DNA from: Treponema sp.
GTDB taxonomy: Bacteria; Spirochaetota; Spirochaetia; Treponematales; Treponemataceae
Assembly: GCA_004554075.1 (NCBI GenBank)
Contig: SFOB01000083.1
Coordinates: 1 to 11,332 of the forward strand
DNA length: 11,332 bases
Direction: 5' to 3'
Position 1 is the stretch's first letter. Each line of letters begins with the position of its first letter. This document shows, piece after piece, positions 1 through 7,532 of this stretch. The notes below the pieces were generated by a model that made no database searches, was not told the DNA's origin, and worked only from the letters and a program-made list of their open reading frames with translations. Made by a program: the position numbers and the translations under genes.

Positions 1-37
1 TTGGCAAGGTGGCGCTCTACCACTGAGCTATTTCCGC
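1..37 (-). tRNA. tRNA-Gly (GCC), 5' part only
   Basis: Read on the minus strand, the gene starts at 37 with acceptor strand GCGGAAA. It continues through TA, a D arm with stem GCTC/GAGC, and into the anticodon loop TTGCCAA, which gives anticodon GCC. The window ends at the last loop base, so the 3' half lies outside. It is the second tRNA of a minus-strand pair, 26 nt after tRNA-Leu, with no promoter visible between them. Confidence 0.9.
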
Positions 38-63
38 ATAAACCTGTTTCGTAGTCAGATGAT

Positions 64-143
64 TGCGGGGGGAGAGACTTGAACTCTCACGCCGAAGCAC
101 CAGATCCTAAGTCTGGCGTGTCTGCCAATTCCACCACTCCCGC
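64..143 (-). tRNA. tRNA-Leu (UAG)
   Basis: This is a class II tRNA on the minus strand. The acceptor strand is GCGGGAG, the anticodon stem CCAGA/TCTGG encloses loop CTTAGGA (anticodon TAG), a long variable arm has a GC-TTCG-GC hairpin, and the T arm is GAGAG-TTCAAGT-CTCTC. The discriminator is A at 64 and CCA is not encoded. One acceptor pair is an A·C mismatch (138 with 70, positions 6:67); all other acceptor pairs are Watson-Crick. It is probably transcribed with the downstream tRNA-Gly from the promoter at 185-213. Confidence 0.95.
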
Positions 144-184
144 GAGTGAAAAATCACATTCAAGTCTTGCGACTACGGAAAATT

Positions 185-213
185 AGAATATAGAAAACTT
201 TGATTTGTGTCAA
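185..213 (-). promoter_or_regulatory. Promoter for tRNA-Leu/tRNA-Gly
   Basis: On the minus strand a perfect TTGACA (213-208) lies 17 nt before TATTCT (190-185). A TATATT two bases closer is an alternative -10. Transcription would begin about 35 nt before tRNA-Leu. The -35 box interleaves with that of the divergent cyclase promoter. Confidence 0.65.
200..213. promoter_or_regulatory. FNR/CRP-like palindrome across the divergent -35 boxes
   Basis: TTGATTTGTGTCAA fits the FNR-type pattern TTGAT-N4-ATCAA with one mismatch (G for A at 209). It covers the -35 boxes of both the cyclase and the tRNA promoters, so a bound regulator could block both. The symmetry could equally be a by-product of two facing TTGA -35 boxes, so this is weak evidence for an operator. 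Confidence 0.3.
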
Positions 214-227
214 TAGTATGATATAAT
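200..227 (+). promoter_or_regulatory. Promoter of the adenylate cyclase gene
   Basis: TTGATT (200-205) and a consensus TATAAT (222-227) are separated by 16 nt. Only AAAATC separates the -10 box from the ATG at 234, so the predicted start site is at or next to the start codon and there is no room for a Shine-Dalgarno site. Either the mRNA is leaderless or translation starts at the internal ATG at 264. Confidence 0.7.
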
Positions 228-233
228 AAAATC

Positions 234-1772
234 ATGGAATTAAACAAAAAGTTTATAGCAAAGATGACCCGCATATACGGCGCTATAGTTTTAGTGTCAA
301 ATGTAATTGCCGTTCTTGTTCCCCAGCTCATTTCAATTCCTGTTCTTGATGAAGAAAATAACAGAATCTGGGAAGCTTTTCTCAAAACCAATAATCTTTC
401 ATCAGTTGCCATGATCTTTGCTTTTCTGGTTCCAACTCTGGTATGTATAATTTATGCTTACCGTATTTTTAAATCAGATGAAAAAATAGTAAAAAATGTA
501 GCAGAGATTCCTTCTGTTTTTTCACTTTCTTCAGTAATAGGCTGGAATCTTTATTATTTTATTGAAATTCCTTTTGTAATTTATGCCCATTCACGATTCG
601 GCATTTATATTAAGGCAATTCTTATTTCCAGCTGGGCATTTGCTCTTTTTTCCGGTATGACGGCCTGGACTCTTTCTTATCTTGCAATTGAAATCTTAAA
701 CCGAACAGTATTACTGCCAAAAGTCTTTCCTGAAGGGCATATAAGTCGTAACGGTTTTTCCTTCAGGCCTTCTTTTAAGCACCTTATGTTTTTCTGCTTT
801 ATGGTTTCTTCAGTATTTCCTGTAGTTATTCTGCTTTCAAGCTATATTTCTGTTCAGATTAATAACGGTCTTACACTTCACAGTGGTGTAATTATTGTTT
901 CAGTTCTTCTGCTTGTAATTGCATTTATCATTACCCTGGGGCTTTCAAGGCTTATCCTTAATCCCCTTAAAAAACTTACTATTTCGTCTAAAAATATTCA
1001 GAATGGTGACTATAAAACAAAGGTAGGAATTGTAACTTCGGACGAGTTAGGTGACCTTGCAGACAGTTTTAATGATATGGCAACATCTCTTGCAGAAAAG
1101 GAGTTTATGCGCGATACCTTTGGAAAGGTTGTGGATCCGGAAGTTCGCGATTATCTGATGTCCGGAGCAGGAAAGGCAAGGCTTGGAGAAACTTTGGGCG
1201 GAGAAACAAGGGAAGTGACGGTTCTTTTCTGCGATATCCGGAGTTTTACTGCCATGAGTGAAAAAATGGCCGCTGCTGATGTTGTATCTTTATTAAACAG
1301 ATATTTTACGGCCCTGGGAAAATGTATTACAAATCACCATGGAATCATAAATAAATACATTGGCGATGCGATTATGGCAATATTCGGAGCTCCTGTAAGC
1401 TCAGAAAACAGCGCTAAAGATGCATTTGAAGCGGCTCTTGATATGAGAAAAGCCCTGGAATTAGTTAATAAAGAGTTTTATAGAGAAGGGCTACCACAAC
1501 TTCGTTTTGGAATAGGTATACATACCGGGCCTGTTTTTGCAGGAACGATAGGGGCAGAAAATCGTATGGAATATACTGTAATCGGTGATACTGTAAATAC
1601 TGCCAGCCGGCTGGAATCCTTATGTAAAACCTATACAACAGATTTACTGCTGTCAGAAGCTGCCGCAGATAAGCTTGGAAAAACTATAGGCCTGTCATTT
1701 GTTGCAGATGCTCAGATTCGTGGTAAAACCGAGCCTATGAAGGTTTATACTTTTAATGGTTTACTTGTTTAA
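234..1772 (+). CDS. Membrane-bound class III (IIIb-type) adenylate cyclase with HAMP domain
   Basis: This predicted inner-membrane enzyme makes cAMP from ATP. The 512-residue protein has about six hydrophobic segments (near 12-34, 55-77, 95-118, 125-155, 184-206, 217-237), a HAMP linker (about 238-291, with NPLKKL and DELGDLADSFNDM), and a C-terminal class III cyclase domain (about 325-510). Both metal aspartates are present (D334 in LFCDIRSFT; D378 in KYIGDAIMA), as are the transition-state pair N455 and R459. The substrate-choosing residues are K374 and T448; Thr in place of Asp marks class IIIb, the group that includes cyanobacterial CyaC and soluble AC, several of which respond to bicarbonate. 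The N-terminal half matches no sensor domain I recognise. No Shine-Dalgarno precedes the ATG (see its promoter); ATG at 264 is the alternative start. No terminator is seen before the next gene, 40 nt on. The family call is firm; adenylate rather than guanylate specificity is inferred from K/T. Confidence 0.93.
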   Translation: MELNKKFIAKMTRIYGAIVLVSNVIAVLVPQLISIPVLDEENNRIWEAFLKTNNLSSVAMIFAFLVPTLVCIIYAYRIFKSDEKIVKNVAEIPSVFSLSSVIGWNLYYFIEIPFVIYAHSRFGIYIKAILISSWAFALFSGMTAWTLSYLAIEILNRTVLLPKVFPEGHISRNGFSFRPSFKHLMFFCFMVSSVFPVVILLSSYISVQINNGLTLHSGVIIVSVLLLVIAFIITLGLSRLILNPLKKLTISSKNIQNGDYKTKVGIVTSDELGDLADSFNDMATSLAEKEFMRDTFGKVVDPEVRDYLMSGAGKARLGETLGGETREVTVLFCDIRSFTAMSEKMAAADVVSLLNRYFTALGKCITNHHGIINKYIGDAIMAIFGAPVSSENSAKDAFEAALDMRKALELVNKEFYREGLPQLRFGIGIHTGPVFAGTIGAENRMEYTVIGDTVNTASRLESLCKTYTTDLLLSEAAADKLGKTIGLSFVADAQIRGKTEPMKVYTFNGLLV

Positions 1773-1794
1773 TATAGAAAAAAAATAATGATTA

Positions 1795-1803
1795 TGTTAT
1801 AAT
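1795..1803 (+). promoter_or_regulatory. Extended -10 promoter of the envelope operon
   Basis: TG-T-TATAAT is a consensus extended -10 element. No good -35 box lies 16-18 nt upstream, which is typical of extended -10 promoters. Only nine bases (CTTTTTACT) separate TATAAT from the ATG at 1813, so the transcript would have a leader of about 2-3 nt and no Shine-Dalgarno site. Confidence 0.6.
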
Positions 1804-1812
1804 CTTTTTACT

Positions 1813-2712
1813 ATGAGTGAGATTGAAAATACTAATGCTAACACTGCTGATGATGAAATCAGCCTTATTGATCTTTTTTCCGTTTTAATCAGACACAGAA
1901 TGATGATAATTATTGGTACTGCAGTTGTTTTTGTACTTGCAGCCGTTTATCTTTTTGTGTGTCCATTAATTTTCCCTAAGGCTATGACCAGAGAAGTTAC
2001 AGTACAGTATAATGTTACAGTTGCTTCTGTACCTGGTGTAATCGGTGGACAGTTACCTGGAAGAATCAGTAATTTAAAGTCTGCCATAAGTGGTGAATTT
2101 TCAGATCCTGTTTTCCTTGTAAAAGAGTTGAAGAAGAATAATCCTTTTGTTACAGAAAACAGCAAGCCTTTAACAGATGTTGAATTAAACAGAGCAACAC
2201 AGCTTCTTTTTAAGGAAAAGAAAATACAGGTTTATGGTGCTCCAATTCGTGATGAAGTAGTAGTTACCTTTAAAATTCCTGAAGATAATATTGAAAAAGC
2301 AACAAAGCTTGTAGATAGCATGGTTGTTACTGTAAATAATACTATTGAAGGTGTATTCCTGACAGAAGTTGCAAAGCTTAAGAAAACACGTCAGGAAACT
2401 TATGATGAAATCTTAAAGACTTATTCAGAAAACTCAAATATTTCTGATGCACAGTCTCTTATGCTCACAGTAAGACAGATTGATGAATTCTTACAGAGCT
2501 ATAAGATTATTGCAGAAAGAGAAGTTGAACCTTTCGTTATTCTTGAGCCTCTTGGACGCGTAAAAAAGATTATTATTGCTACTTTTGCAGCTTTCTTTAT
2601 TTTTGTTTTCCTGGCCTTTCTGAATAACGCAATTTATAATATCAAGAAAGATCCTGAAGCCAGCGGAAAAATCAAATCTGCCTGGGATAATGGAAAATTA
2701 GGTAAAAAATAA
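1813..2712 (+). CDS. Wzz-type chain-length determinant / polysaccharide co-polymerase-like protein
   Basis: The 299-residue protein has the standard layout of the Wzz family: a short cytosolic N-terminus ending in DDEISLIDLFSVLIRHR, TM1 (about 31-52), a large periplasmic part with helical coiled-coil character (about 60-250), and TM2 (about 255-275) preceded by a PFVILEPLGRVKK segment like the proline-rich run before TM2 in this family. Family members set the chain length of exported polysaccharides. No tyrosine-kinase domain is attached, and no glycosyltransferase, flippase or polymerase gene is in the window. Instead it opens an operon of Lol-like transport genes, with only 15 nt to the next gene. 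The start codon lacks a Shine-Dalgarno and sits just after an extended -10 box. Family assignment is good; its actual substrate is unknown. Confidence 0.75.
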   Translation: MSEIENTNANTADDEISLIDLFSVLIRHRMMIIIGTAVVFVLAAVYLFVCPLIFPKAMTREVTVQYNVTVASVPGVIGGQLPGRISNLKSAISGEFSDPVFLVKELKKNNPFVTENSKPLTDVELNRATQLLFKEKKIQVYGAPIRDEVVVTFKIPEDNIEKATKLVDSMVVTVNNTIEGVFLTEVAKLKKTRQETYDEILKTYSENSNISDAQSLMLTVRQIDEFLQSYKIIAEREVEPFVILEPLGRVKKIIIATFAAFFIFVFLAFLNNAIYNIKKDPEASGKIKSAWDNGKLGKK

Positions 2713-2727
2713 TAAGGCTGGACAATT

Positions 2728-4182
2728 GTGCTCCTTAAGCTTGCTTTTAAAAGTGTTGTTTCTCGCAGAAGCTCCATTGTTATAATTCTTTTTATAACCT
2801 TTGCAGTTTGTCTTTTTTGCCTTGCCAATGCTGTTTTTGACAGTACCGAACAGGGCGTACAGACAAACTACATAGCAAGCTTTACCGGAGACTTTATAAT
2901 CCGTCCAAAATCAAAAATACAGCAGAGTCTTTTTGGTGATGAAACTCCGGTTACAGGAGAGCTCACCGTTCTTGATACTGTAGTCCCTTACGAACAAATC
3001 ACAGAAAAATTAAAATCTATGCCTGAAATCGCCGGAACTACCGGTCAGATTTCCGGTGCTGCTATGGTTGAGCGCTCTGACGGCGCGAATAGACGTGCTT
3101 CCTACGTTTTTGGAGTTGAAGGTGAAGAATACCTTTCACTGATGCAATCCATTCATATTTTACGGGGTGCTCCTTATGCTCATGGAGAAAGGGGAGTTAT
3201 GCTTTGTACCGAGTCTGCAGAGAAGCTTGGTGTTGATGTTGGAAGCACAGTTCAGTTTATTGTTGCAGACGGTCCTAATTACAGAATTCGTGCTGCAAAT
3301 GTAACTGCAATTTTTGAATACGATATCTATAATGAGATTTTCGGACGTTTTGTTATTGCGGATCCGATTACAGTTCGTTCTCTGCTTGGTATTACAGAAG
3401 TATTTTCTTCTGATTCTTATGAATTAAACGAAGAAGCAACAAATCTCTTTTCAGAAAATAATGATTTTACAGACTTTGATGATCTTTTTGCTGATGCTTC
3501 AGATTTTGATGAAGCTTTATTTACAGAAGAAGAGGCCTTGATTTCCGAGAATACAAATTCGGTACAAGCATCAGAAGTTGATTTTTCTAAAAGTACTACC
3601 TGGAATTATATAATTGTCAGATTAAAGGAAGGACAGAACACAAAGCGTGTGATGAGAAAGGTTGCCCGACAGTTCAGAAAAAATGGCTGGCCTGTTCAGG
3701 TTGCAGACTGGCGTCATGCTGCCGGAAGTACAGCTCTTTACCTTTTCTGGATGCGTAAAATCTTTAATATTGGAATTGTAATAGTTCTTGCTGCAGGTTT
3801 TATTATTGTAAATAACTCACTTGTAATAAATATTCTGGACCGTACACGCGAAATCGGAACTCTCCGCGCAATTGGAGCAAAAAAACGGTTTATATCGCTT
3901 CAGTGTATGACTGAAAACCTTATACTTACAATCACAAGCAGTATACTCGGTGTATGTGCAGGCCGTATCTGTACACACTTTATTAATAAAGCTCATATAG
4001 TTCTTCATAATTCATTCTTAGTTCAGCTTTTCGGTGCAGATGCAATTACCGTACATGTAACAGGCGGAAACGTATTAAAGCTGTTTATTCTTGTGATTGC
4101 CCTTGCTCTTTTAGGATGGGTATATCCTGTTATTAATGCACTTAAGGTTAGTCCTGTTGATGCAATTCAGGGGGCAAAATGA
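2728..4182 (+). CDS. FtsX/MacB-family ABC permease (LolC/LolE-like), with acidic periplasmic insert
   Basis: This is a predicted inner-membrane subunit of an ABC exporter or lipoprotein-release complex. The 484 residues follow the MacB/LolC/E plan: TM1 (about 16-37), a MacB-PCD-type periplasmic domain (about 38-340), TM2 (about 345-368), the coupling segment RTREIGTLRAIGAKKRFI that contacts the ATPase, TM3 (about 385-410), TM4 (about 445-468), and the usual C-terminal ALKVSPVDAIQG. Between about 233 and 287 the periplasmic domain carries a very acidic Asp/Glu/Phe-rich stretch (including DFDDLFADASDFDEALF) that looks like a lineage insertion. The chosen start is GTG with AAGG ten bases upstream (2714-2717). 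Its stop overlaps the next gene by 4 nt (ATGA), so the two permeases are probably translated together and form a heterodimer. The ATPase partner is likely the convergent gene at 7529-8260. Confidence 0.9.
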   Translation: MLLKLAFKSVVSRRSSIVIILFITFAVCLFCLANAVFDSTEQGVQTNYIASFTGDFIIRPKSKIQQSLFGDETPVTGELTVLDTVVPYEQITEKLKSMPEIAGTTGQISGAAMVERSDGANRRASYVFGVEGEEYLSLMQSIHILRGAPYAHGERGVMLCTESAEKLGVDVGSTVQFIVADGPNYRIRAANVTAIFEYDIYNEIFGRFVIADPITVRSLLGITEVFSSDSYELNEEATNLFSENNDFTDFDDLFADASDFDEALFTEEEALISENTNSVQASEVDFSKSTTWNYIIVRLKEGQNTKRVMRKVARQFRKNGWPVQVADWRHAAGSTALYLFWMRKIFNIGIVIVLAAGFIIVNNSLVINILDRTREIGTLRAIGAKKRFISLQCMTENLILTITSSILGVCAGRICTHFINKAHIVLHNSFLVQLFGADAITVHVTGGNVLKLFILVIALALLGWVYPVINALKVSPVDAIQGAK

Positions 4183-5465
4183 AAGACGAGCTTAAAATGG
4201 GCTTGCGTTCCCTGGTTTATCGCAGAAAACAGTATTTATCTTTATTTCTGGTTTGTCTTTTTGGTGTTGGAGTTTCCTTATTCTGTCTTTATTCAGTAAA
4301 CGGAATGCTTACAGCCCTTGAGAATAAGGCGCGGATTTATTATGGCGGAGACCTGCAGTTTATTGGCGGGCGCGGTATGGATCAGCCTGTTTCTAATGTG
4401 GAAATGCTCAAGGAATTTTTCCCGGAAGATTCAGTTATAGCAGAGCGTTATGATTTTGATGCTGATTACGCTGCCTTTTATTTTGAAGGTACGGGAGTGC
4501 GCCAGAGAGTTATTAAAGGTGTAAACTTTGAAAAGGAAAAGAAGCTTTTTGCAAGCTTTAATTATATAGAAGGTTCTGCAGAAGATATTTATGGAACAAA
4601 CGGAGTTTTGCTTTCTGAACCAATTGCAAAAATGCTTGAGGTTCATGCAGGAGACGAAATTACCTTTATGCTTCGTAATGGAGCCTGGCAGATTAATACA
4701 GTTCCAATGATTGTAAAGGGGATCTTCCGTGATTCCAGCCTTTTTGGAATGTATACTTCATATATGGACCGTGAGGTTCTTTCGAATGCTTACGGATACC
4801 CGGCAATATACTGTAATCGTATCTGTGTAATGCTTCCGGAAGGAAGTCCTTCAAAACAACAGATTCAGGAATATCAGGATAAGCTTTCTAAAAAATTAAA
4901 TATGTTCCGTCTCGTAGAAGATAAGCAGACCTATTACAACGATTGTATTTATGCCCATAATTTTGAAGGTGAGCAGCCTTATGCCCTCATAAAACTGAGT
5001 GCAAACCTTCAGGAAATACAGATTATTATAGATGCTATGAAAGCCATCGTTGCTTTTGTAATTGCAATGCTTTTAATAATAATTGTTACAGGTGTAAGCA
5101 GTACCTTCCGTGTAATTGCCATGAAGCGAATCAACGAAATCGGTATTTACAAGGCAATCGGAATGAAGAGATTTAAGATTTACGGCATGCTGCTTACAGA
5201 AACTCTGCTTTTAATTATTGCCGGTTGTATTGCAGGATATCTTTTTTCATGTGTTCTGACTGGCATAATCGGTCTGATAGACTTCTCATTCATACCTGCA
5301 TTTGATATTTTCCTTATTAATGGTAAGATGAAGGGAATTATTTCCTTTGTTTATTTCTTAGGAATTTCTATGGTCGTTATTGTAACTACGCTTGCTGCTG
5401 TTATGTTTGCTGTTAAGAAGTCTGTTTCAGTAACACCTTGTCAGGCTCTGGCTGTTACAGAGTAA
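4179..5465 (+). CDS. FtsX/MacB-family ABC permease, second subunit (LolC/LolE-like)
   Basis: The 428-residue protein has the same four-TM plan as its upstream neighbour: TM1 (about 19-41), periplasmic domain (about 42-283), TM2 (about 288-312), coupling segment MKRINEIGIYKAIGMKRFKI, TM3 (about 338-365), TM4 (about 390-415) and a C-terminal SVTPCQALAV that matches the family tail. It lacks the acidic insert of the first permease. The ATG overlaps the upstream stop, and a GGGGG run at 4169-4173 is a good ribosome site. Two unequal permeases in tandem resemble the LolC/LolE pair rather than the single fused MacB. The cargo cannot be read from the sequence; the adjacent LolA-like gene points to lipoproteins or lipids. 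Confidence 0.9.
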   Translation: MKDELKMGLRSLVYRRKQYLSLFLVCLFGVGVSLFCLYSVNGMLTALENKARIYYGGDLQFIGGRGMDQPVSNVEMLKEFFPEDSVIAERYDFDADYAAFYFEGTGVRQRVIKGVNFEKEKKLFASFNYIEGSAEDIYGTNGVLLSEPIAKMLEVHAGDEITFMLRNGAWQINTVPMIVKGIFRDSSLFGMYTSYMDREVLSNAYGYPAIYCNRICVMLPEGSPSKQQIQEYQDKLSKKLNMFRLVEDKQTYYNDCIYAHNFEGEQPYALIKLSANLQEIQIIIDAMKAIVAFVIAMLLIIIVTGVSSTFRVIAMKRINEIGIYKAIGMKRFKIYGMLLTETLLLIIAGCIAGYLFSCVLTGIIGLIDFSFIPAFDIFLINGKMKGIISFVYFLGISMVVIVTTLAAVMFAVKKSVSVTPCQALAVTE

Positions 5466-5491
5466 TATAGACTGATGGAGATTAATGGAAA

Positions 5492-6292
5492 ATGAAAAAA
5501 AATATGTATCGTGCAGTTATTGCGTTTGCCGCACTTTTATTTACAGGTAATCTGTGGGCTTTGTCTGATGCTGAATGTGAGACACTGCTTAAAAGGGCAG
5601 AGGACAATACCGCTTTTTATGAAACTGATTTTAAGGGAAGTTATACAGTAGTCCAGAATAAGCCTGGAGAAGGTCAGAATGTTACCGAAGCGATAATGTA
5701 TAGAAGAGATAAAACCGGTGCCTGGACAATACTTGTTACCGGGCCTGCTAAAGAAAAGGGCAAGGGCTATCTTCAGTTTGACAGCAACATCTGGTTTTAT
5801 GATCCTGCAGATAAGCGTTTCACTTTTACAAGTGCTAAAGATAAATTCCAGAACACAAATGCAAATAATTCGGACTTTGCACCACAGCATTATTCAAGAG
5901 ATTATTCAATAGAATCTGCAGAGGAAGTTACTCTAGGTAAAATGAACTGTGTATTGTTTACACTTAAAGCCAAGGTAGACAGTGTTGACTATCCTATGCT
6001 TAAGCTATGGATAACAAAGAATGACGGGCTTGTGCGCAAGAAGGAAGATTACTCTTTAAGCGGTCAGAAACTGCGTACTACAGCAGTTCCTTCATATCAG
6101 CTGGTAAAGGCAGGAGGCAAGAGTTATTCAATTCCTGTTTCCATGCTGATTCAGGATAATCTTAAAGGAAAGAAAATCAGCGGAAAAGTACAGTACGAGC
6201 AGACTCAGATTACAATCCGTAATGTAGAATTTGCAAAAGTACCTGATACTGTATATACAAAACCATATCTTGAAATGATGAGTGCAAAGTAA
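5492..6292 (+). CDS. Periplasmic LolA-like outer-membrane lipoprotein-sorting protein (COG2834 type)
   Basis: The 266-residue protein has a signal peptide (lysines at the start, hydrophobic core to about 18, likely cleavage after LWA, residue 23) and no lipobox cysteine, so it should be soluble in the periplasm. The mature part has the one-sided beta-sheet pattern of the LolA/LolB-like fold: GSYTVVQ, TGAWTILVTGPAKEKGKGYLQ, NIWFYDPADKRF, a long strand with PMLKLWITKNDGLVRKKEDY, and a C-terminus ending in VYTKPYLEMM, as in the outer-membrane lipoprotein-sorting family. It lies 26 nt after the second permease and 1 nt before the barrel gene, the position expected of a carrier from an inner-membrane ABC release complex to an outer-membrane acceptor. 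GGAG at 5477-5480 is 11 nt before ATG. It could carry lipid rather than lipoprotein. Confidence 0.85.
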   Translation: MKKNMYRAVIAFAALLFTGNLWALSDAECETLLKRAEDNTAFYETDFKGSYTVVQNKPGEGQNVTEAIMYRRDKTGAWTILVTGPAKEKGKGYLQFDSNIWFYDPADKRFTFTSAKDKFQNTNANNSDFAPQHYSRDYSIESAEEVTLGKMNCVLFTLKAKVDSVDYPMLKLWITKNDGLVRKKEDYSLSGQKLRTTAVPSYQLVKAGGKSYSIPVSMLIQDNLKGKKISGKVQYEQTQITIRNVEFAKVPDTVYTKPYLEMMSAK

Positions 6293-6293
6293 T

Positions 6294-7532
6294 ATGAAAA
6301 AAATATCTCTTCTTCTCTTAATCTTTTCTTTTTTTGCTTTTTCTCTTTTTTCACAGGAAAATGAATTTATTGAAGAAGATGATTTTGATTCCATTTTTGA
6401 AGAAGCAGAGGATATAGAAGAATCTGTAGTTGAAGAAAAAACGGAAAATAAAACTCCAGTTCAGGTTTTTACTTCTGCATTTTCTTCTATGGTTCATTTT
6501 TCGGGAAGTTTCAGTGGTGAAGCCGGCATAGTTTATGTCCACATGCGAGATAATGATGATAATGACAATGATGTAAGCGGCTTTGTTACTTTAAAAAATA
6601 CACTTAATATGACAGTTTCTCCGGTATCTTCTTTTGCCATAAGAGGTAGCCTGTATACTGGAATTGATAATAAATTCACTGCAGAAATACAAAGCCTGTA
6701 TTTTGATTATCTTTTGTTGAACCGCGTTTATATTTCTGCCGGTAAAAAATCAATTTCCTGGGGAAATATCCGCCTTTTTGACAATACTGATTATTATGGT
6801 GATGAAAACAAATTATTTAATATGTGCCTTTATAAAACAGGTCCAGCCTATGCAAATATTTTTGCAGAAGATAGTGCTGCTCTGGCACTTGATATAAGAT
6901 ATCCCTGGTCCTGGGGTACACTTACTTTTGCAATTACTGGAAATCTTTCTTCTGATATAAAACCAAATAATTTCAACTATTACGGGTCTCTTGAACTTTC
7001 TGTCTTAAATACAAATATTAACCTTTATGTAAAAAGACCGGAAAAAACTACTACTCCTGTAAAAACAAATCTTGCTGGTCTTGAAATTAAAAGAACAATT
7101 TTTGGTTTTGACACTTATGCCCAGGCTCTTGTAAGGGTAAAAAATATTAATAATCTTGGCAGTGAAGCAGGCTATGACTATGTTCTTGCTACTGCAGGTT
7201 TATACAGACTTTTTGATTCTTTTGATCCGAATATCGGTTTTAATATTGAATATCAGCATGAATATAATCCTTCAAAGCCAAACAAACATTACGACAGAAT
7301 TGCCTTTGAAGGTGGAATTAAACGTATGGGCAAAAATAAAAATATGAAGCTTGGCGTGCTGAGTCATTTTAATATAACTGAATTACACGGATATACAGGT
7401 TTGAATTTCCTGGTTTCTGGACTTTTACCTTATGCGGACTGGTCTAATAAGCTTGTAGTGGGTTACGGTTCAAAATACGAAATTCCGGCCTTTATGTTTA
7501 GTTCTTCTATTTCTCTTTCTCTGGATTATTAG
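6294..7532 (+). CDS. Predicted outer-membrane beta-barrel protein with acidic N-terminal extension
   Basis: I prefer ATG at 6294 (412 residues) over the GTG at 6282, because it gives a clean signal peptide of two lysines, a long Leu/Phe core and cleavage before QENEF near residue 20. An acidic linker follows (about 21-55, containing EEDDFDSIFEEAEDIEE). From about 65 onward there are repeated amphipathic beta-strands, including YISAGKKSISWGNIRLF, a Gly-x-Lys...SWG motif of the kind seen in DUF1302-like and other porin-like barrels, and the chain ends in alternating strand SSSISLSLDY with a C-terminal aromatic, the usual barrel-assembly signal. It starts one base after the LolA-like stop and is the last gene of the operon. 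It may be the outer-membrane partner of the LolA-like protein, replacing LolB, but that is inference. Its stop codon overlaps that of the convergent ATPase. Confidence 0.75.
   Translation: MKKISLLLLIFSFFAFSLFSQENEFIEEDDFDSIFEEAEDIEESVVEEKTENKTPVQVFTSAFSSMVHFSGSFSGEAGIVYVHMRDNDDNDNDVSGFVTLKNTLNMTVSPVSSFAIRGSLYTGIDNKFTAEIQSLYFDYLLLNRVYISAGKKSISWGNIRLFDNTDYYGDENKLFNMCLYKTGPAYANIFAEDSAALALDIRYPWSWGTLTFAITGNLSSDIKPNNFNYYGSLELSVLNTNINLYVKRPEKTTTPVKTNLAGLEIKRTIFGFDTYAQALVRVKNINNLGSEAGYDYVLATAGLYRLFDSFDPNIGFNIEYQHEYNPSKPNKHYDRIAFEGGIKRMGKNKNMKLGVLSHFNITELHGYTGLNFLVSGLLPYADWSNKLVVGYGSKYEIPAFMFSSSISLSLDY

Noticed and set aside
147..158. GTGA-AAAA-TCAC as a CRP operator next to the cyclase gene
   Set aside because: CRP sites need six bases between TGTGA and TCACA; here there are four, and the site is at about -80 for the cyclase. 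A small RNA hairpin before tRNA-Leu is enough to explain it.
173..412. 79-residue minus-strand ORF at the start of the cyclase gene
   Set aside because: It is antisense to the cyclase N-terminus and crosses both promoters; no ribosome site or homology is evident.
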